Shown one piece after another: positions 50,698 through 60,220 of a stretch of 64,000 bases of DNA. Location: NCBI RefSeq assembly GCF_900112305.1, contig NZ_FOKT01000004.1, positions 337,209 to 401,208 on the forward strand, written 5' to 3'. This DNA comes from Microbulbifer thermotolerans (lineage in GTDB: Bacteria; Pseudomonadota; Gammaproteobacteria; Pseudomonadales; Cellvibrionaceae). The position numbers were made by a program, and so were the translations under genes. Under the pieces are notes generated by a model, which saw only the letters and a list, made by a program, of their open reading frames with translations, was not told the origin of the DNA and searched no databases. Each line of letters opens with the position of its first letter. Position 1 is the stretch's first letter.

Positions 50698-51363
50698 ATG
50701 TCGGATTACAAGATTGCCCCTTCCATTCTCTCCGCCGATTTCGCCCGCCTCGGTGAAGAAGTGGATGCAGTGCTGGCCGCCGGTGCCGACTGGGTGCATT
50801 TTGATGTGATGGACAATCACTACGTGCCCAACCTCACTATCGGTCCCATGGTGTGCCAAGCCCTGCGCAAGCACGGGGTGGAAGCGCCCATCGATGTGCA
50901 TCTGATGGTGGAGCCGGTGGACGATATGATCCGTATGTTTGCCGATGCCGGCGCCACCTATATCACGTTCCACCCGGAGGCTTCGCGGCATGTGGATCGC
51001 TCGTTGCAGCTGATACGCAGCCTCGGCTGCAAAGCGGGGCTGGTGTTCAATCCGGCCACGGGTCTGGACGCGGCCAAATACGTAATGGACAAACTGGATA
51101 TGATCCTGCTGATGTCGGTCAATCCGGGCTTTGGTGGCCAGAAATTTATTCCCACGGCCTTGGATAAGTTGCGTGAAGCGCGCGCATTGATCGACGCTTC
51201 CGGCCTGGATATCCGCCTGGAAATCGACGGCGGTGTCACCCGGGACAATATCGCCGAGATCGCCGCCGCCGGTGCCGACACCTTTGTCGCCGGTTCCGCC
51301 ATCTTTAATGCGGATGACTACGGTGAAGTGATTGACGCCATGCGGAGGAATTTGGCGCAGTAA
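50698..51363 (+). CDS. rpe: Ribulose-phosphate 3-epimerase Rpe
   Basis: The 221-residue TIM-barrel protein has [33 protein letters not shown] and [10 protein letters not shown]. It links ribulose 5-phosphate and xylulose 5-phosphate in the pentose phosphate pathway. GAAGGA precedes ATG 50698. Proximity to trpE is common in gammaproteobacteria. Confidence 0.96.
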   Translation: MSDYKIAPSILSADFARLGEEVDAVLAAGADWVHFDVMDNHYVPNLTIGPMVCQALRKHGVEAPIDVHLMVEPVDDMIRMFADAGATYITFHPEASRHVDRSLQLIRSLGCKAGLVFNPATGLDAAKYVMDKLDMILLMSVNPGFGGQKFIPTALDKLREARALIDASGLDIRLEIDGGVTRDNIAEIAAAGADTFVAGSAIFNADDYGEVIDAMRRNLAQ

Positions 51364-51370
51364 CGCATGA

Positions 51371-51398
51371 GGGCGGAGAAGCGTGTGTTTCTCCGCCC
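51371..51398 (+). terminator. Hairpin after rpe
   Basis: GGGCGGAGAA (51371-51380) pairs with TTCTCCGCCC (51389-51398) over an 8-nt loop. There is no T-run, so it is a weak terminator or an mRNA 3' stabiliser. Confidence 0.55.
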
Positions 51399-51409
51399 GC
51401 TGAACCCCC

Positions 51410-51438
51410 TTGCCCACCCCGATCGGGATTTGTACACT
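51410..51438 (+). promoter_or_regulatory. Sigma-70-like promoter of the trp leader
   Basis: TTGCCC (51410-51415) and TACACT (51433-51438) are 17 bases apart, giving a start near 51445, just ahead of the leader peptide gene. Confidence 0.6.
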
Positions 51439-51458
51439 TGAGCGCCTGCAACGAGGGA

Positions 51459-51527
51459 ATGTCCGTGAACACTAACGCCTGCACCCATTGGGCCCCCCAA
51501 AACACCAGCTGGCGATGGCGCCGCTGA
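51459..51527 (+). CDS. trpL: trp operon leader peptide
   Basis: The 22-codon frame reads MSVNTNACTHWAPQNTSW then RWRR and stop. It has three Trp codons, two almost adjacent near the end. GAGGG precedes ATG 51459. Position between a promoter and trpE, with hairpins following, fits a transcription attenuation leader in which ribosome stalling at Trp codons signals low charged tRNA-Trp. Confidence 0.85.
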   Translation: MSVNTNACTHWAPQNTSWRWRR

Positions 51528-51541
51528 TCCGCTGAGGTCAT

Positions 51542-51594
51542 CCGGTACGGGTACCGGTCGGCCGTCTTTCCCGCGGGCACCTTAGGAATCCCGC
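51542..51594 (+). promoter_or_regulatory. trp attenuator hairpins
   Basis: CCGGTAC (51542-51548) pairs with GTACCGG (51551-51557), and GCGGG (51573-51577) with CCCGC (51590-51594). They follow the leader peptide as antiterminator and terminator parts should. No proper T-run is present after the last stem, so the exact mechanism is uncertain. Confidence 0.5.
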
Positions 51595-51642
51595 CCGCCA
51601 ACCGAATTCCGAAAAGCAATTTTGAACTCTGGAGTCGTCGCC

Positions 51643-53118
51643 ATGACCCCAAGCGAATACGCCCAACTTGTGTCTGCGGGCTACAACCGCATACCGCTGG
51701 TGCGCCGTGTGCTGGCGGATGTCGAAACCCCCTTATCCACCTACATCAAACTGGCCGCGGGCCCTTACAGCTATCTGCTGGAATCGGTGCAGGGCGGTGA
51801 AAAATGGGGGCGCTATTCCATTATCGGCCTGCCGGCACGCACCCTGCTGCGGGTGTGTGGACACGAGATCACCGTCGAGCGCGACGGTGAGGTGATAGAA
51901 CGGTGTGAGTCCGCCGACCCACTGGCGTTTGTTGAAGAGTTTCAGCGCCGTTACCGAGTGCCGGAGCTGCCGGATCTGCCGCGTTTCAACGGCGGTCTGG
52001 TGGGCTATTTTGGCTACGACTGTGTGCGTTATATCGAGCCGCGCCTGGCAGATAGCGCGCCGCCGGACACCCTTGGAAACCCGGATATACTGCTGATGGT
52101 CAGCGATGAACTGGTGGTGTTCGACAACCTGGCTGGCGCGGTGATCTTTATTGTGCACGCCGACCCGGAGCAGGAAGACGCCTATGATCGCGCTCAATCC
52201 CGGCTGGACCAGCTGGTCGGCAAATTGGCGCAACCGCTGCCGGCTATGGTGCCGCTGGATCTCAACGGTGCCGGCATCGATGAGTCGGCGTTCAAGTCTC
52301 ATTTTGGCGAGGAGAACTTCAAGCGCGCCGTCGATCGGGTCAAGGAGTACATACTCGCCGGTGACGTGATGCAGGTGGTGCCCTCCCAGCGGTTGTCGGC
52401 GCCCTATGAAGCCCCGCCGCTGAACCTCTACCGCGCCTTGCGCAGCCTGAATCCCTCCCCGTACATGTATTTCCTCGACCTGGACGATCACCAGGTAGTG
52501 GGTTCCAGCCCGGAAATCCTGGTGCACCTGGAGGCGGGGGAAATGACCGTGCGGCCCCTGGCCGGTACCCGCCGCCGCGGTGTCACTGAAGAAGAGGATC
52601 GCGCTCTGGAAGAGGAGCTGTTGGCGGACCCGAAAGAGATTGCAGAGCACCTGATGCTGATCGACCTGGGCCGCAACGATGTGGGTCGGGTGGCGCAGAC
52701 CGGCAGCGTGCGGGTGACCGAGCAGATGGTGGTGGAGCGCTACTCCCATGTTATGCACATCGTCTCCAATGTGACCGGTCAACTGAAATCTGAGTTGGGA
52801 GGCATCGATGCACTGCGCGCGGCTCTGCCGGCGGGTACGCTGTCCGGCGCCCCGAAGATCCGCGCCATGGAGATTATCGATGAGCTGGAGCCGGAGAAGC
52901 GCGGTATATACGGCGGTGCCGTGGGCTATTTGGCGTGGAACGGCAATATGGATACCGCTATCGCGATACGCACTGCGGTAATAAAGAATGGGCAGTTATA
53001 TATCCAGGCCGGCGCCGGCTTGGTAGCTGACTCACAACCCCAGTCCGAGTGGGACGAAACCATGAACAAGGCGCGCGCGCTTTTCCGTGCCGCAGCCATT
53101 GCGCTTTCCGGAGTGTAA
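51643..53118 (+). CDS. trpE: Anthranilate synthase component I TrpE
   Basis: The 491-residue protein has the feedback element YSYLLESV, the chorismate-binding part with [21 protein letters not shown] and [13 protein letters not shown]. With TrpG it makes anthranilate from chorismate and glutamine. ATG 51643 is preceded by GGAG. It is the first structural gene of the trp operon after the leader. Confidence 0.97.
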   Translation: MTPSEYAQLVSAGYNRIPLVRRVLADVETPLSTYIKLAAGPYSYLLESVQGGEKWGRYSIIGLPARTLLRVCGHEITVERDGEVIERCESADPLAFVEEFQRRYRVPELPDLPRFNGGLVGYFGYDCVRYIEPRLADSAPPDTLGNPDILLMVSDELVVFDNLAGAVIFIVHADPEQEDAYDRAQSRLDQLVGKLAQPLPAMVPLDLNGAGIDESAFKSHFGEENFKRAVDRVKEYILAGDVMQVVPSQRLSAPYEAPPLNLYRALRSLNPSPYMYFLDLDDHQVVGSSPEILVHLEAGEMTVRPLAGTRRRGVTEEEDRALEEELLADPKEIAEHLMLIDLGRNDVGRVAQTGSVRVTEQMVVERYSHVMHIVSNVTGQLKSELGGIDALRAALPAGTLSGAPKIRAMEIIDELEPEKRGIYGGAVGYLAWNGNMDTAIAIRTAVIKNGQLYIQAGAGLVADSQPQSEWDETMNKARALFRAAAIALSGV

Positions 53119-53136
53119 TCGACAAGATCACCAGCG

Positions 53137-53985
53137 ATGAACGAAGTTAGTATTTCGCAGAAACCGACCTTTGCCGAGCAGTGCAAGCGCCTCGCTGAAG
53201 CACCGTTGTTCCACCGAGTTATCATTGGCCTGATCCTGCTCAACGCCGTCGCCGTGGGCCTGGAAACCTCTACCTGGGTCACCGAGCGTTTCGGCGGCCT
53301 GCTGGGGGCGATCAATCAGTTGATATTGATGGCCTTTGTCGCCGAGGCCGCGGTCAAAATGGCCGCTCATGGCAGCCGCCCCTGGCGCTACTTTGCCAAT
53401 GGCTGGAACTGCTTCGACTTCGCAATTATCGCGCTGAGTCTGATACCGGCCGCCGGCCCTCTGGCGACCCTGGCGCGCCTGGTGCGGGTGCTGCGGGTAC
53501 TGCGCCTGGTCTCGGCTTTTCCCGAATTGCGCCTGCTGGTGGACACCCTGTTGCACAGCCTGCCGGGCATGTTCCACATAGCGCTGTTGATGACGATTAT
53601 TTTCTACATCTATGGCGTGGCGGGTTATTTCCTTTTCCACGACGTGGATCCGCTCCACTGGCGCAGCCTGCCAATCGCGCTGCTGACTTTGTTCCGCATC
53701 GTCACGCTTGAGGACTGGACTGACGTTATGTACACAGCTATGGAGTCCCTGCCATGGGCCTGGCTCTATTTCGTCAGCTTTGTGGTCATGGGCGCATTCG
53801 TAATGATCAACCTGTTTATTGGCGTAGTGTTGAATAATCTGGAGGAAGCCAAGCTGCGTCGCCTGGACGAGCTGCGGTTGCCGCCAAGCCATACCGAAAT
53901 ACTGCGCGAGCTGCGCGCCACCCAGGACGCGCTTGCACGCCTGCAACGCCGTATAGAGCAATCCGGAGAAGGGGCCGAGCAATGA
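53137..53985 (+). CDS. Voltage-gated cation channel, bacterial NaV/CaV type
   Basis: The 282-residue protein has six transmembrane segments. S4 carries regularly spaced arginines (R114, R117, R120, R123 in [15 protein letters not shown]), and the S5-pore-S6 part has filter TLEDWTD (190-196). S6 ([20 protein letters not shown]) is followed by a cytoplasmic coiled coil (236-276). NavAb has TLESWSM; the engineered calcium-selective CavAb has TLDDWSD, so D193 and D196 suggest calcium permeability. The ATG follows trpE by 18 bases and the stop overlaps trpG (ATGA). Channel family is sure; ion choice is inferred. Confidence 0.9.
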   Translation: MNEVSISQKPTFAEQCKRLAEAPLFHRVIIGLILLNAVAVGLETSTWVTERFGGLLGAINQLILMAFVAEAAVKMAAHGSRPWRYFANGWNCFDFAIIALSLIPAAGPLATLARLVRVLRVLRLVSAFPELRLLVDTLLHSLPGMFHIALLMTIIFYIYGVAGYFLFHDVDPLHWRSLPIALLTLFRIVTLEDWTDVMYTAMESLPWAWLYFVSFVVMGAFVMINLFIGVVLNNLEEAKLRRLDELRLPPSHTEILRELRATQDALARLQRRIEQSGEGAEQ

Positions 53986-54560
53986 TATTGATGATCGATA
54001 ACTACGATTCCTTCACCTGGAATCTGGTGCAGTACCTGCAGGAATTGGGTGCGCATGTGAAGGTGGTGCGCAACGATGAAATTGCGGTCGAGGATATCGA
54101 CGCGCTGGCCCCGGAAAAGATTATGATTTCTCCCGGCCCCTGCACGCCCAATGAAGCCGGTATTTCTATGGACGCTATCCGCCGTTATGCAGGGCGGATT
54201 CCGATACTCGGAATTTGTCTCGGCCATCAGAGTATCGGCCAGGTGTTTGGCGGTAAGGTTGTTCGGGCGCGCCAGGTAATGCACGGCAAAATTTCTCCGA
54301 TAGTGCACAACAATCTGGGGGTGTTCCACGGCCTGTCCAATCCCTTTGAGGCCACCCGCTACCATTCTCTGGTTGTGGACAAAGACAGCCTGCCGGAGAG
54401 CCTGGAGATTACTGCTTGGACAGAAACGGAAAACGGCGAAATAGACGAAATCATGGGGTTGCGCCACCGCGAACTGGCGATTGAGGGGGTGCAGTTTCAC
54501 CCCGAATCCATTTTGACTCAGCACGGCCACGATATGCTGAGAAACTTTTTGCAATCCTAG
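53982..54560 (+). CDS. trpG: Anthranilate synthase component II TrpG (glutamine amidotransferase)
   Basis: The 192-residue class I amidotransferase has the catalytic Cys in [12 protein letters not shown] and His/Glu in VQFHPESI. It supplies ammonia to TrpE and may also serve PabB in folate synthesis. Its ATG overlaps the stop of the ion channel gene, so it is translationally coupled to that gene. Confidence 0.97.
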   Translation: MILMIDNYDSFTWNLVQYLQELGAHVKVVRNDEIAVEDIDALAPEKIMISPGPCTPNEAGISMDAIRRYAGRIPILGICLGHQSIGQVFGGKVVRARQVMHGKISPIVHNNLGVFHGLSNPFEATRYHSLVVDKDSLPESLEITAWTETENGEIDEIMGLRHRELAIEGVQFHPESILTQHGHDMLRNFLQS

Positions 54561-54620
54561 GGGGGGCGCCGCGAGGCACCTCGTACCCGCACTCTTTTTG
54601 AGCCTTGGGGGGAAGAAAGA

Positions 54621-55655
54621 ATGAATATCCAAGAGGCCATCGCCAAGCTGGTTGGCGGCGAACACTTGAGCCGTGCGGAGATGCGCGAAATCGTGGGCCA
54701 GATTATGCGCGGCGAGGCCGCAGAAGCGCAAATTGGTGGCCTGTTGGTTGCCTTGCGCATTCGCGGTGAGACAGTCGATGAAATCGCCGGTGCGGTTGAA
54801 GTTATGCGCGAACTGGCGAAGCCGGTGGCACTGGATCTGACCAATGCGGTGGATATCGTCGGTACCGGTGGTGACGGTGCCAATCTGTTCAATATCTCCA
54901 GCGCCGCCAGTTTCGCCGCCGCCGCCGCGGGTGCCCGGGTGGCCAAGCACGGCAACCGCTCTGTGTCATCTTCCAGCGGTGCTGCCGATCTGCTCGAGCA
55001 AGCGGGTATTTATCTGGAGCTGACACCGGAGCAGGTAGCCCGTTGCGTGGATGCCATCGGTGTCGGCTTTATGTTTGCGCCCAGTTATCACAGTGCTGTG
55101 CGCCATGTGGGGCCGGCCCGCAAGGCGCTGGGCATGCGTACCATTTTCAACCTGCTGGGCCCCTTGACCAACCCCGCCGGTATCAAGCGCCAGGTAATCG
55201 GTGTCTACGACAAGCGCTATTGCCGCCCGATCGCGGAAGTCTTGCAGCGCCTGGGTTCCGAGCACGTGCTGGTATTGCACAGCGACGATGGCCTGGACGA
55301 GGCCAGCCTCGCCGCGGACACCCTTGTGGTGGAACTGAAGGGTGGCGAGCTGTACGAGTGGACGCTCCGTCCGGAGGACTTCGGTATCAAACGGCAGAGT
55401 CTCGATGGTCTCAGTGTATCCGGAGCCGCCGAATCTCTGGCTCTGATTGGCGATGCGCTGGGCAAGCGCGCCACTGAAGCCGGGGGCAAAGCCGCCGACA
55501 TTATCGCCCTGAACGCCGGTTTAGCCGTTTACGTCAGTGGCGTCGCTGACTCCGCGGGGCAGGGTGTCGACATGGCCCAGGATGCCATAGCCAGCGGTAT
55601 CGCCGGTGAGAAAATCAAAGACCTGGCCGCTTTCACCAGCGCCTTCCGCTCTTAA
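54621..55655 (+). CDS. trpD: Anthranilate phosphoribosyltransferase TrpD
   Basis: The 344-residue protein has [17 protein letters not shown] (PRPP binding), [18 protein letters not shown] and [10 protein letters not shown]. It joins anthranilate to PRPP. A 60-base gap precedes it. It is a separate gene, not fused to TrpG as in E. coli. Confidence 0.97.
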   Translation: MNIQEAIAKLVGGEHLSRAEMREIVGQIMRGEAAEAQIGGLLVALRIRGETVDEIAGAVEVMRELAKPVALDLTNAVDIVGTGGDGANLFNISSAASFAAAAAGARVAKHGNRSVSSSSGAADLLEQAGIYLELTPEQVARCVDAIGVGFMFAPSYHSAVRHVGPARKALGMRTIFNLLGPLTNPAGIKRQVIGVYDKRYCRPIAEVLQRLGSEHVLVLHSDDGLDEASLAADTLVVELKGGELYEWTLRPEDFGIKRQSLDGLSVSGAAESLALIGDALGKRATEAGGKAADIIALNAGLAVYVSGVADSAGQGVDMAQDAIASGIAGEKIKDLAAFTSAFRS

Positions 55656-55696
55656 TCGCGTTGAGGGACAACAGCCATAAGCCAGGGGGAACGACC

Positions 55697-56533
55697 ATGA
55701 GCGCACAGGAGACAGCCGTGAGCGCAGACAATACAGCCGTAAACACACCGACCATCCTAAAGACGATTGTCGAACGCAAGTGGCAGGAAGTGGCGGAGCG
55801 CAAAGCGCGTTGTTCCCTGCAGGAAATGCGCGCGCGGGCGGAAGACCAGCCGCCGGCAAGAGGATTTGTCAGCGCCATAGAAAATAAGTTGGCCTCCGGT
55901 GAGGCGGCGGTCATTGCGGAGATTAAAAAAGCCTCGCCCAGCAAAGGGGTGATACGGCCGGACTTTATTCCCGCGGAAATAGCCACAAGCTATGAAAAGG
56001 GTGGCGCCGCCTGCCTGTCGGTGCTGACAGATGTGGATTTTTTCCAGGGCAGCGATGTGTATCTACAGCAAGCCAGGAGCGCGGTACGCCTGCCGGTGTT
56101 GCGCAAGGACTTCACGGTGGACCCCTATCAAGTGCTCGAGGCCAGGGCCATTGGTGCCGACTGCATACTGCTGATTGCCGCCTGTCTCGAGGATGCGCAG
56201 ATGCAGGAATTGAATGACTTGGCGCGGGAGCTGGGGCTCGATGTACTGGTGGAGGTGCACAATCGCACTGAGCTGGAGCGCGCCCTGGCACTGCCGAATC
56301 GCCTGATCGGTATCAACAACCGCAACCTGCACACATTTGATGTACAACTGGAGACCACTTTCAAACTGCTGGATTTGATCCCTGAAGACCGCATCGTGGT
56401 CACCGAAAGTGGCATTCACACCACCGACGATGTGGCGGCTATGCGCGGTCACAATGTGAATTCATTTTTGGTTGGTGAAGCGTTTATGCGGGAGGCGGAA
56501 CCGGGGCGCAAGCTGATGGAGATGTTTAACTAG
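55697..56533 (+). CDS. trpC: Indole-3-glycerol phosphate synthase TrpC
   Basis: The 278-residue TIM-barrel protein has [38 protein letters not shown] and VTESGI. It closes the indole ring in tryptophan synthesis. ATG 55697 follows AGGGGGA; a TTG at 55661 is unlikely. It is monofunctional (no TrpF domain). trpF, trpB and trpA are not in the window. Confidence 0.97.
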   Translation: MSAQETAVSADNTAVNTPTILKTIVERKWQEVAERKARCSLQEMRARAEDQPPARGFVSAIENKLASGEAAVIAEIKKASPSKGVIRPDFIPAEIATSYEKGGAACLSVLTDVDFFQGSDVYLQQARSAVRLPVLRKDFTVDPYQVLEARAIGADCILLIAACLEDAQMQELNDLARELGLDVLVEVHNRTELERALALPNRLIGINNRNLHTFDVQLETTFKLLDLIPEDRIVVTESGIHTTDDVAAMRGHNVNSFLVGEAFMREAEPGRKLMEMFN

Positions 56534-56577
56534 GGCGCAAGGATAACAACTTAGCCCTCAGGCTGCCGGGCTCTATA

Positions 56578-56600
56578 GGGCGATCGCAGGGATCGCCCTT
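56578..56600 (+). terminator. Terminator hairpin after trpC
   Basis: GGGCGATC (56578-56585) pairs with GATCGCCC (56591-56598) across a 5-nt loop. Only TT follows, so it is modest. It is also placed to serve the converging crp/vfr gene. Confidence 0.55.
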
Positions 56601-56619
56601 GCTGTGGTGGCGGTAACCT

Positions 56620-57255
56620 TTAGCGGGTTCCGTAGACCACCATCGTCTTGCCCTTCACCGACACCAGCCCTTGCTCCTCCAGTGTTTTGAGCACCCGGCC
56701 GACCATCTCCCGCGAGCAGCCGACGATACGGCCTATTTCCTGGCGGGTGATTTTAATCTGCATGCCTTCGGGATGGGTCATGGCATCCGGCTCGTTGCAC
56801 AGGTCCAGGAGCGTGCGCGCCACGCGACCGGTGACGTCGAGGAAGGCCAGGTCTCCCACCTTGCGCGTGGTGTTGCGCAGGCGACCGGCCATCTGGGTCG
56901 CTAAGGCGAACAGGAATTCCGGGTGCTGACGGGTCAATTCCTGGAATTTGTTGTAGGAGATCTCGGCCACCTCACACTCGGTTTTTGTGCGTACCCAGGC
57001 ACTGCGGGTGTCCTGATCGAACAGGCCCATTTCGCCGAAAAAGTCGCCGTCATTCAGGTAGGCCACGATCATTTCGCGGCCCTCGTCGTCTTCGATCAGT
57101 ACGGTCACTGAACCGCGCATTATGAAGTAAAGGGATTCGCAGCGGTCGCCGGCGTAGATGATAGTGCTCTTGGCTGGATAGCGTCGCCGGTGGCAGTGAG
57201 CGAGGAAGTCTTCAATATTGCCGATAGTCATAGGGTCTTCGGTAGCAACCGTCAC
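56620..57255 (-). CDS. vfr: cAMP-responsive global regulator, CRP/Vfr
   Basis: The 211-residue protein has the cyclic-nucleotide domain with [16 protein letters not shown] (cAMP phosphate-binding residues) and the CRP helix-turn-helix [21 protein letters not shown]. It binds cAMP and regulates carbon use and, in Pseudomonas, virulence. GTG 57255 has AAGGAG at 8 bases. Divergence from the OsmC-family gene repeats the crp-yhfA arrangement of E. coli. Confidence 0.93.
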   Translation of the reverse strand: MTVATEDPMTIGNIEDFLAHCHRRRYPAKSTIIYAGDRCESLYFIMRGSVTVLIEDDEGREMIVAYLNDGDFFGEMGLFDQDTRSAWVRTKTECEVAEISYNKFQELTRQHPEFLFALATQMAGRLRNTTRKVGDLAFLDVTGRVARTLLDLCNEPDAMTHPEGMQIKITRQEIGRIVGCSREMVGRVLKTLEEQGLVSVKGKTMVVYGTR

Positions 57256-57581
57256 GGATCTACTCCTTATTTATTAATGTGGTGCCGGATCCCAACCGGA
57301 AAGCGCAGCAACATGGCGAATTATGGCGCTAAAACTCTGCCCCCAACAGTAGCCGGGTCCGGGAAACTCTCGCAGTGTGACCTGCGACACCTTTGTGGTG
57401 CCGGGAATGAAACTTATAGCGGCTGCGGCGCTCAGAGGCAACCGGCGTCTAACACTGTTTTGCTTTCTGTGACGCGGGTCCGCTGTAGTCACTAGGGGAA
57501 AAACCTGGGGGGAGCCAGGGGTGGAACGCGGATGTGATAAGCTTCGCGGCTTTATCGTGATGGAATAAAAGGAGTCAGGTG
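57256..57581. other. Divergent regulatory region vfr / OsmC-family gene
   Basis: It holds the promoters of both genes. The only site I can offer is the CRP-like sequence at 57376-57391. No gene is seen. Confidence 0.45.
57376..57391. promoter_or_regulatory. Possible CRP/Vfr binding site
   Basis: TGTGACCTGCGACACC has a perfect TGTGA half and a weak second half (ACACC for TCACA) at correct six-base spacing. Autoregulation of crp is known in E. coli, but this match is partial. Confidence 0.3.
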
Positions 57582-57989
57582 ATGCGGGGGACTGTGACCT
57601 GGGTAGACGAATTGACCTTTGTTGGCGAGGCCGGCAGTGGCAATTCTGTGGTAATGGAAGGTGGGCGCAAGAACAACGGCATCCGCCCTATGGAGATGAT
57701 CCTGCTGGGTGTGGGCGGTTGTGCTTCCTATGATGTGGTCACAATTTTGCAGAAAGCACGGCAAAAAGTTGTTTCCTGCCATTGTGAACTCAACGGTGAA
57801 CGACCGGATACGACACCGGCGCCATTTACCCGTATCGAGATGGAGTTTGTCGTGCGCGGTAGCGGCTTAAAAGAAACGCAGGTGGCGCGGGCAGTGGAGC
57901 TGTCGGCGGACAAGTATTGCTCAGCGTCCATTATGCTCCGCAACGCCGGAGTGGAAATTGTGCACAGTTACCGGGTGGAGGAAGTCTGA
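57582..57989 (+). CDS. OsmC/YhfA family protein
   Basis: The 135-residue protein has the OsmC fold motif MEMILLGVGGCASYDVVTIL, with C49-like redox Cys and a second Cys in SADKYCSASIML. OsmC enzymes reduce organic hydroperoxides; the YhfA branch is less clear. AGGAG lies 7 bases before ATG 57582. It is divergent from vfr, a conserved pairing. Confidence 0.85.
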   Translation: MRGTVTWVDELTFVGEAGSGNSVVMEGGRKNNGIRPMEMILLGVGGCASYDVVTILQKARQKVVSCHCELNGERPDTTPAPFTRIEMEFVVRGSGLKETQVARAVELSADKYCSASIMLRNAGVEIVHSYRVEEV

Positions 57990-58004
57990 CATCCGCGTGA
58001 CCTC

Positions 58005-58044
58005 CCACAGCTGGGGCGGTGGTGCGCCGCCCCGCCAGCTGTGG
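58005..58044. repeat. Long GC-rich hairpin after the OsmC-family gene
   Basis: CCACAGCTGG (58005-58014) pairs with CCAGCTGTGG (58035-58044), with inner GGCGG/CCGCC pairing. There is no T-run. It lies next to the terminator hairpin at 58049-58087. Confidence 0.7.
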
Positions 58045-58048
58045 TAAC

Positions 58049-58087
58049 AACCGCCGCAGTCATCCCGGAAGGTGGCTGCGGCGGTTT
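58049..58087. terminator. Terminator between the converging OsmC-family and coq7 genes
   Basis: AACCGCCGCAG (58049-58059) pairs with CTGCGGCGGTT (58076-58086). On the plus strand it continues TTTCGTTT. Confidence 0.7.
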
Positions 58088-58090
58088 CGT

Positions 58091-58735
58091 TTAGATTCGG
58101 TAGCTGGTTGATGTCATCGCCTTGGAGACAAGGGTCATCAGCTTTTTCACCGGTGCCGGGAAACGGGCGCCGCCGGCCTCCAGCGCGGTGTGACCGTGTT
58201 TTTCCTCGTCTATCAGCATTTGCTCGACCACAGCACGACTTTTCTTGTCCTGGGCCGGCAGCCGCTCGAGGTGGCTCTGCAGGTGCTTGCAAACCTGCTC
58301 CTCGGTGGCAGCTACGAAACCGAGACTGATGCGATCACTGACCTTGCCGGCGGTGGCGCCCAGGGCAAAGGAGAGCCCGTACCAGAGAGGGTTGAGTAGG
58401 CTGGGGCGGCTGTCTAGCTCGCGCAGGCGCTGCTCGCACCAGGCCAGGTGGTCTATTTCCTCGTCGGCAGCGCGTTCCATTTCAGATCGCACTTCCGGCA
58501 GTTTGGCGGTCAGCGCCTGGCCCTGGTAGAGGGCCTGAGCACACACTTCGCCACTGTGGTTAACCCGCATCAACCCGGCCGCGTGCTTGCGTTCCGCCTC
58601 GGACATTTCCGTCTCTTCCTCGGCCGCGGCCGGAGTTTGCCGCCCGCAAATGGGCGCGCCGGGACTCAAGGTTCGCAGGGCGCGGTCCGCTTGTAGCAGT
58701 AGATGATCCAGGGCGGTCAGTTTGCGCTCACTCAT
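58091..58735 (-). CDS. coq7: Ubiquinone biosynthesis di-iron hydroxylase Coq7
   Basis: The 214-residue protein has the Coq7 di-iron ligands: [17 protein letters not shown] and EEKHGH. It hydroxylates 2-polyprenyl-3-methyl-6-methoxybenzoquinone, the step served by UbiF in E. coli. Coq7 replaces UbiF in pseudomonads and relatives. It lies near vfr, as in Pseudomonas. Confidence 0.95.
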   Translation of the reverse strand: MSERKLTALDHLLLQADRALRTLSPGAPICGRQTPAAAEEETEMSEAERKHAAGLMRVNHSGEVCAQALYQGQALTAKLPEVRSEMERAADEEIDHLAWCEQRLRELDSRPSLLNPLWYGLSFALGATAGKVSDRISLGFVAATEEQVCKHLQSHLERLPAQDKKSRAVVEQMLIDEEKHGHTALEAGGARFPAPVKKLMTLVSKAMTSTSYRI

Positions 58736-58797
58736 AATTTGCAGCTCCGTATCTGTACTTAGAGGGATAGCGGTCAGTGGCCTCGCCTGGACAGTGA

Positions 58798-60090
58798 TTA
58801 CTGGTTTTCCTCCCGCTCCACCGCGCGGAAGCCGATATCCTTGCGGTAGAAGGCGCCGTCCCAGTAAATATTACGCGCGCAGGCGTAGGCGTTGGCCTGC
58901 GCGGCGGCGACGGTATCTCCCAGGGCGGTGGCACAGAGTACGCGGCCGCCATTGGTGACTACCCGTTCGCCATCCAGCGCCGTACCGGCGTGGAACACCT
59001 TGGTGTCACAGTCGTCGTCCGCGCGATCCAGACCACTGATAGCGTCGCCTTTGCGGTAGCTGCCAGGGTAGCCGTGCGCCGCGAGCACCACTCCCAATGC
59101 CGGGCGCGGATCCCACTCGGCCTCTACTTGATCCAGACGCTTGTCCAGGGCAGCTTGACACAATTCCACCAGGTCGGACTTGAGGCGGATCATGATCGGC
59201 TGGGTTTCCGGATCGCCGAAGCGGCAGTTGTATTCGATCACCTTGGGTGCGCCCTCCGGGTCTATCATCAGACCGGCATAGAGGAAACCGGTGTAGGGCA
59301 TGCCCTCGGCGGCGAGCCCTTTAACGGTGGGCTCTATCACTTCGCGCATGATACGTTGATAGACACTGTCGGTAACGACGGGCGCGGGAGAATAGGCGCC
59401 CATACCGCCGGTGTTGGGGCCTGTGTCGCCGTCGCCGACGCGCTTGTGGTCCTGGCTGGTGGCCATCGGCAGTATATGTTCGCCGTCCACCATGACGATG
59501 AAGCTGGCCTCTTCGCCTTGCAGGAACTCTTCGATCACCACGCGGCAGCCGGCTTCGCCGAAGGCGTTGCCGGACAGCATGTCGCGCACGGCCAGCTCCG
59601 CTTGCTCCACCGATTCGGCGACGATGACGCCCTTGCCCGCAGCCAGGCCGTCCGCCTTCACCACAATAGGTGCACCGCGTTCGCGGATGTATTCGATCGC
59701 GGGCTCAATCTCAGTAAAGTTGCGGTAGGCGGCGGTGGGAATATTGTGACGCTCGAGAAAGTCCTTGGTGAAGGCTTTTGAGCCCTCCAGTTGTGCCGCA
59801 GCCTTGCTGGGGCCAAAGATGGACAGGCCGCGCCCGTTGAAGAAGTCGACGATACCGTCTACCAGCGGCGCCTCGGGGCCTACGATGGTCAGCTCTACGT
59901 CGTTTTCCTCGGCGAAATCCGCCAGGGCGGAAAAGTTGTCCACACCGATGGCCACGTTTTGCAGTTTGGGTTCGCGGTCGGTGCCCGCGTTGCCCGGGGC
60001 GACGAAAACAGTGTCGACGGCGGGATTCTGCGCCGCCTTCCATGCCAGGGCGTGCTCGCGGCCGCCGGCGCCAATCACCAATATGTTCAT
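58798..60090 (-). CDS. purD: Phosphoribosylamine-glycine ligase PurD
   Basis: The 430-residue ATP-grasp enzyme has [30 protein letters not shown] and [11 protein letters not shown]. It makes glycinamide ribonucleotide in purine synthesis. ATG 60090 follows GAGGGGGA; an in-frame TTG two codons earlier is less likely. A terminator-like hairpin lies between purH and purD, so purD may have its own promoter or depend on readthrough. Confidence 0.96.
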   Translation of the reverse strand: MNILVIGAGGREHALAWKAAQNPAVDTVFVAPGNAGTDREPKLQNVAIGVDNFSALADFAEENDVELTIVGPEAPLVDGIVDFFNGRGLSIFGPSKAAAQLEGSKAFTKDFLERHNIPTAAYRNFTEIEPAIEYIRERGAPIVVKADGLAAGKGVIVAESVEQAELAVRDMLSGNAFGEAGCRVVIEEFLQGEEASFIVMVDGEHILPMATSQDHKRVGDGDTGPNTGGMGAYSPAPVVTDSVYQRIMREVIEPTVKGLAAEGMPYTGFLYAGLMIDPEGAPKVIEYNCRFGDPETQPIMIRLKSDLVELCQAALDKRLDQVEAEWDPRPALGVVLAAHGYPGSYRKGDAISGLDRADDDCDTKVFHAGTALDGERVVTNGGRVLCATALGDTVAAAQANAYACARNIYWDGAFYRKDIGFRAVEREENQ

Positions 60091-60162
60091 GTTCAAATCC
60101 CCCTCAGTCGGCCGGTGTAATCCAATAAGTGCGCTATTTTAGCCCGGAATAGGGTGGGCAAG

Positions 60163-60191
60163 AAAAAGCCGGCCCATTTTGTGCCGGCTTT
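60163..60191 (-). terminator. Intrinsic terminator after purH
   Basis: GCCGGC (60168-60173) pairs with GCCGGC (60183-60188), extended by AAA/TTT. The A-run gives a T-tract on the minus strand. It lies between purH and purD. Confidence 0.75.
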
Positions 60192-60220
60192 AATGACCGG
60201 TTTGCAGTCGCAACCGGTTG

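Noticed and set aside
51733..52782. 349-codon minus-strand frame
   Set aside because: It mirrors trpE.
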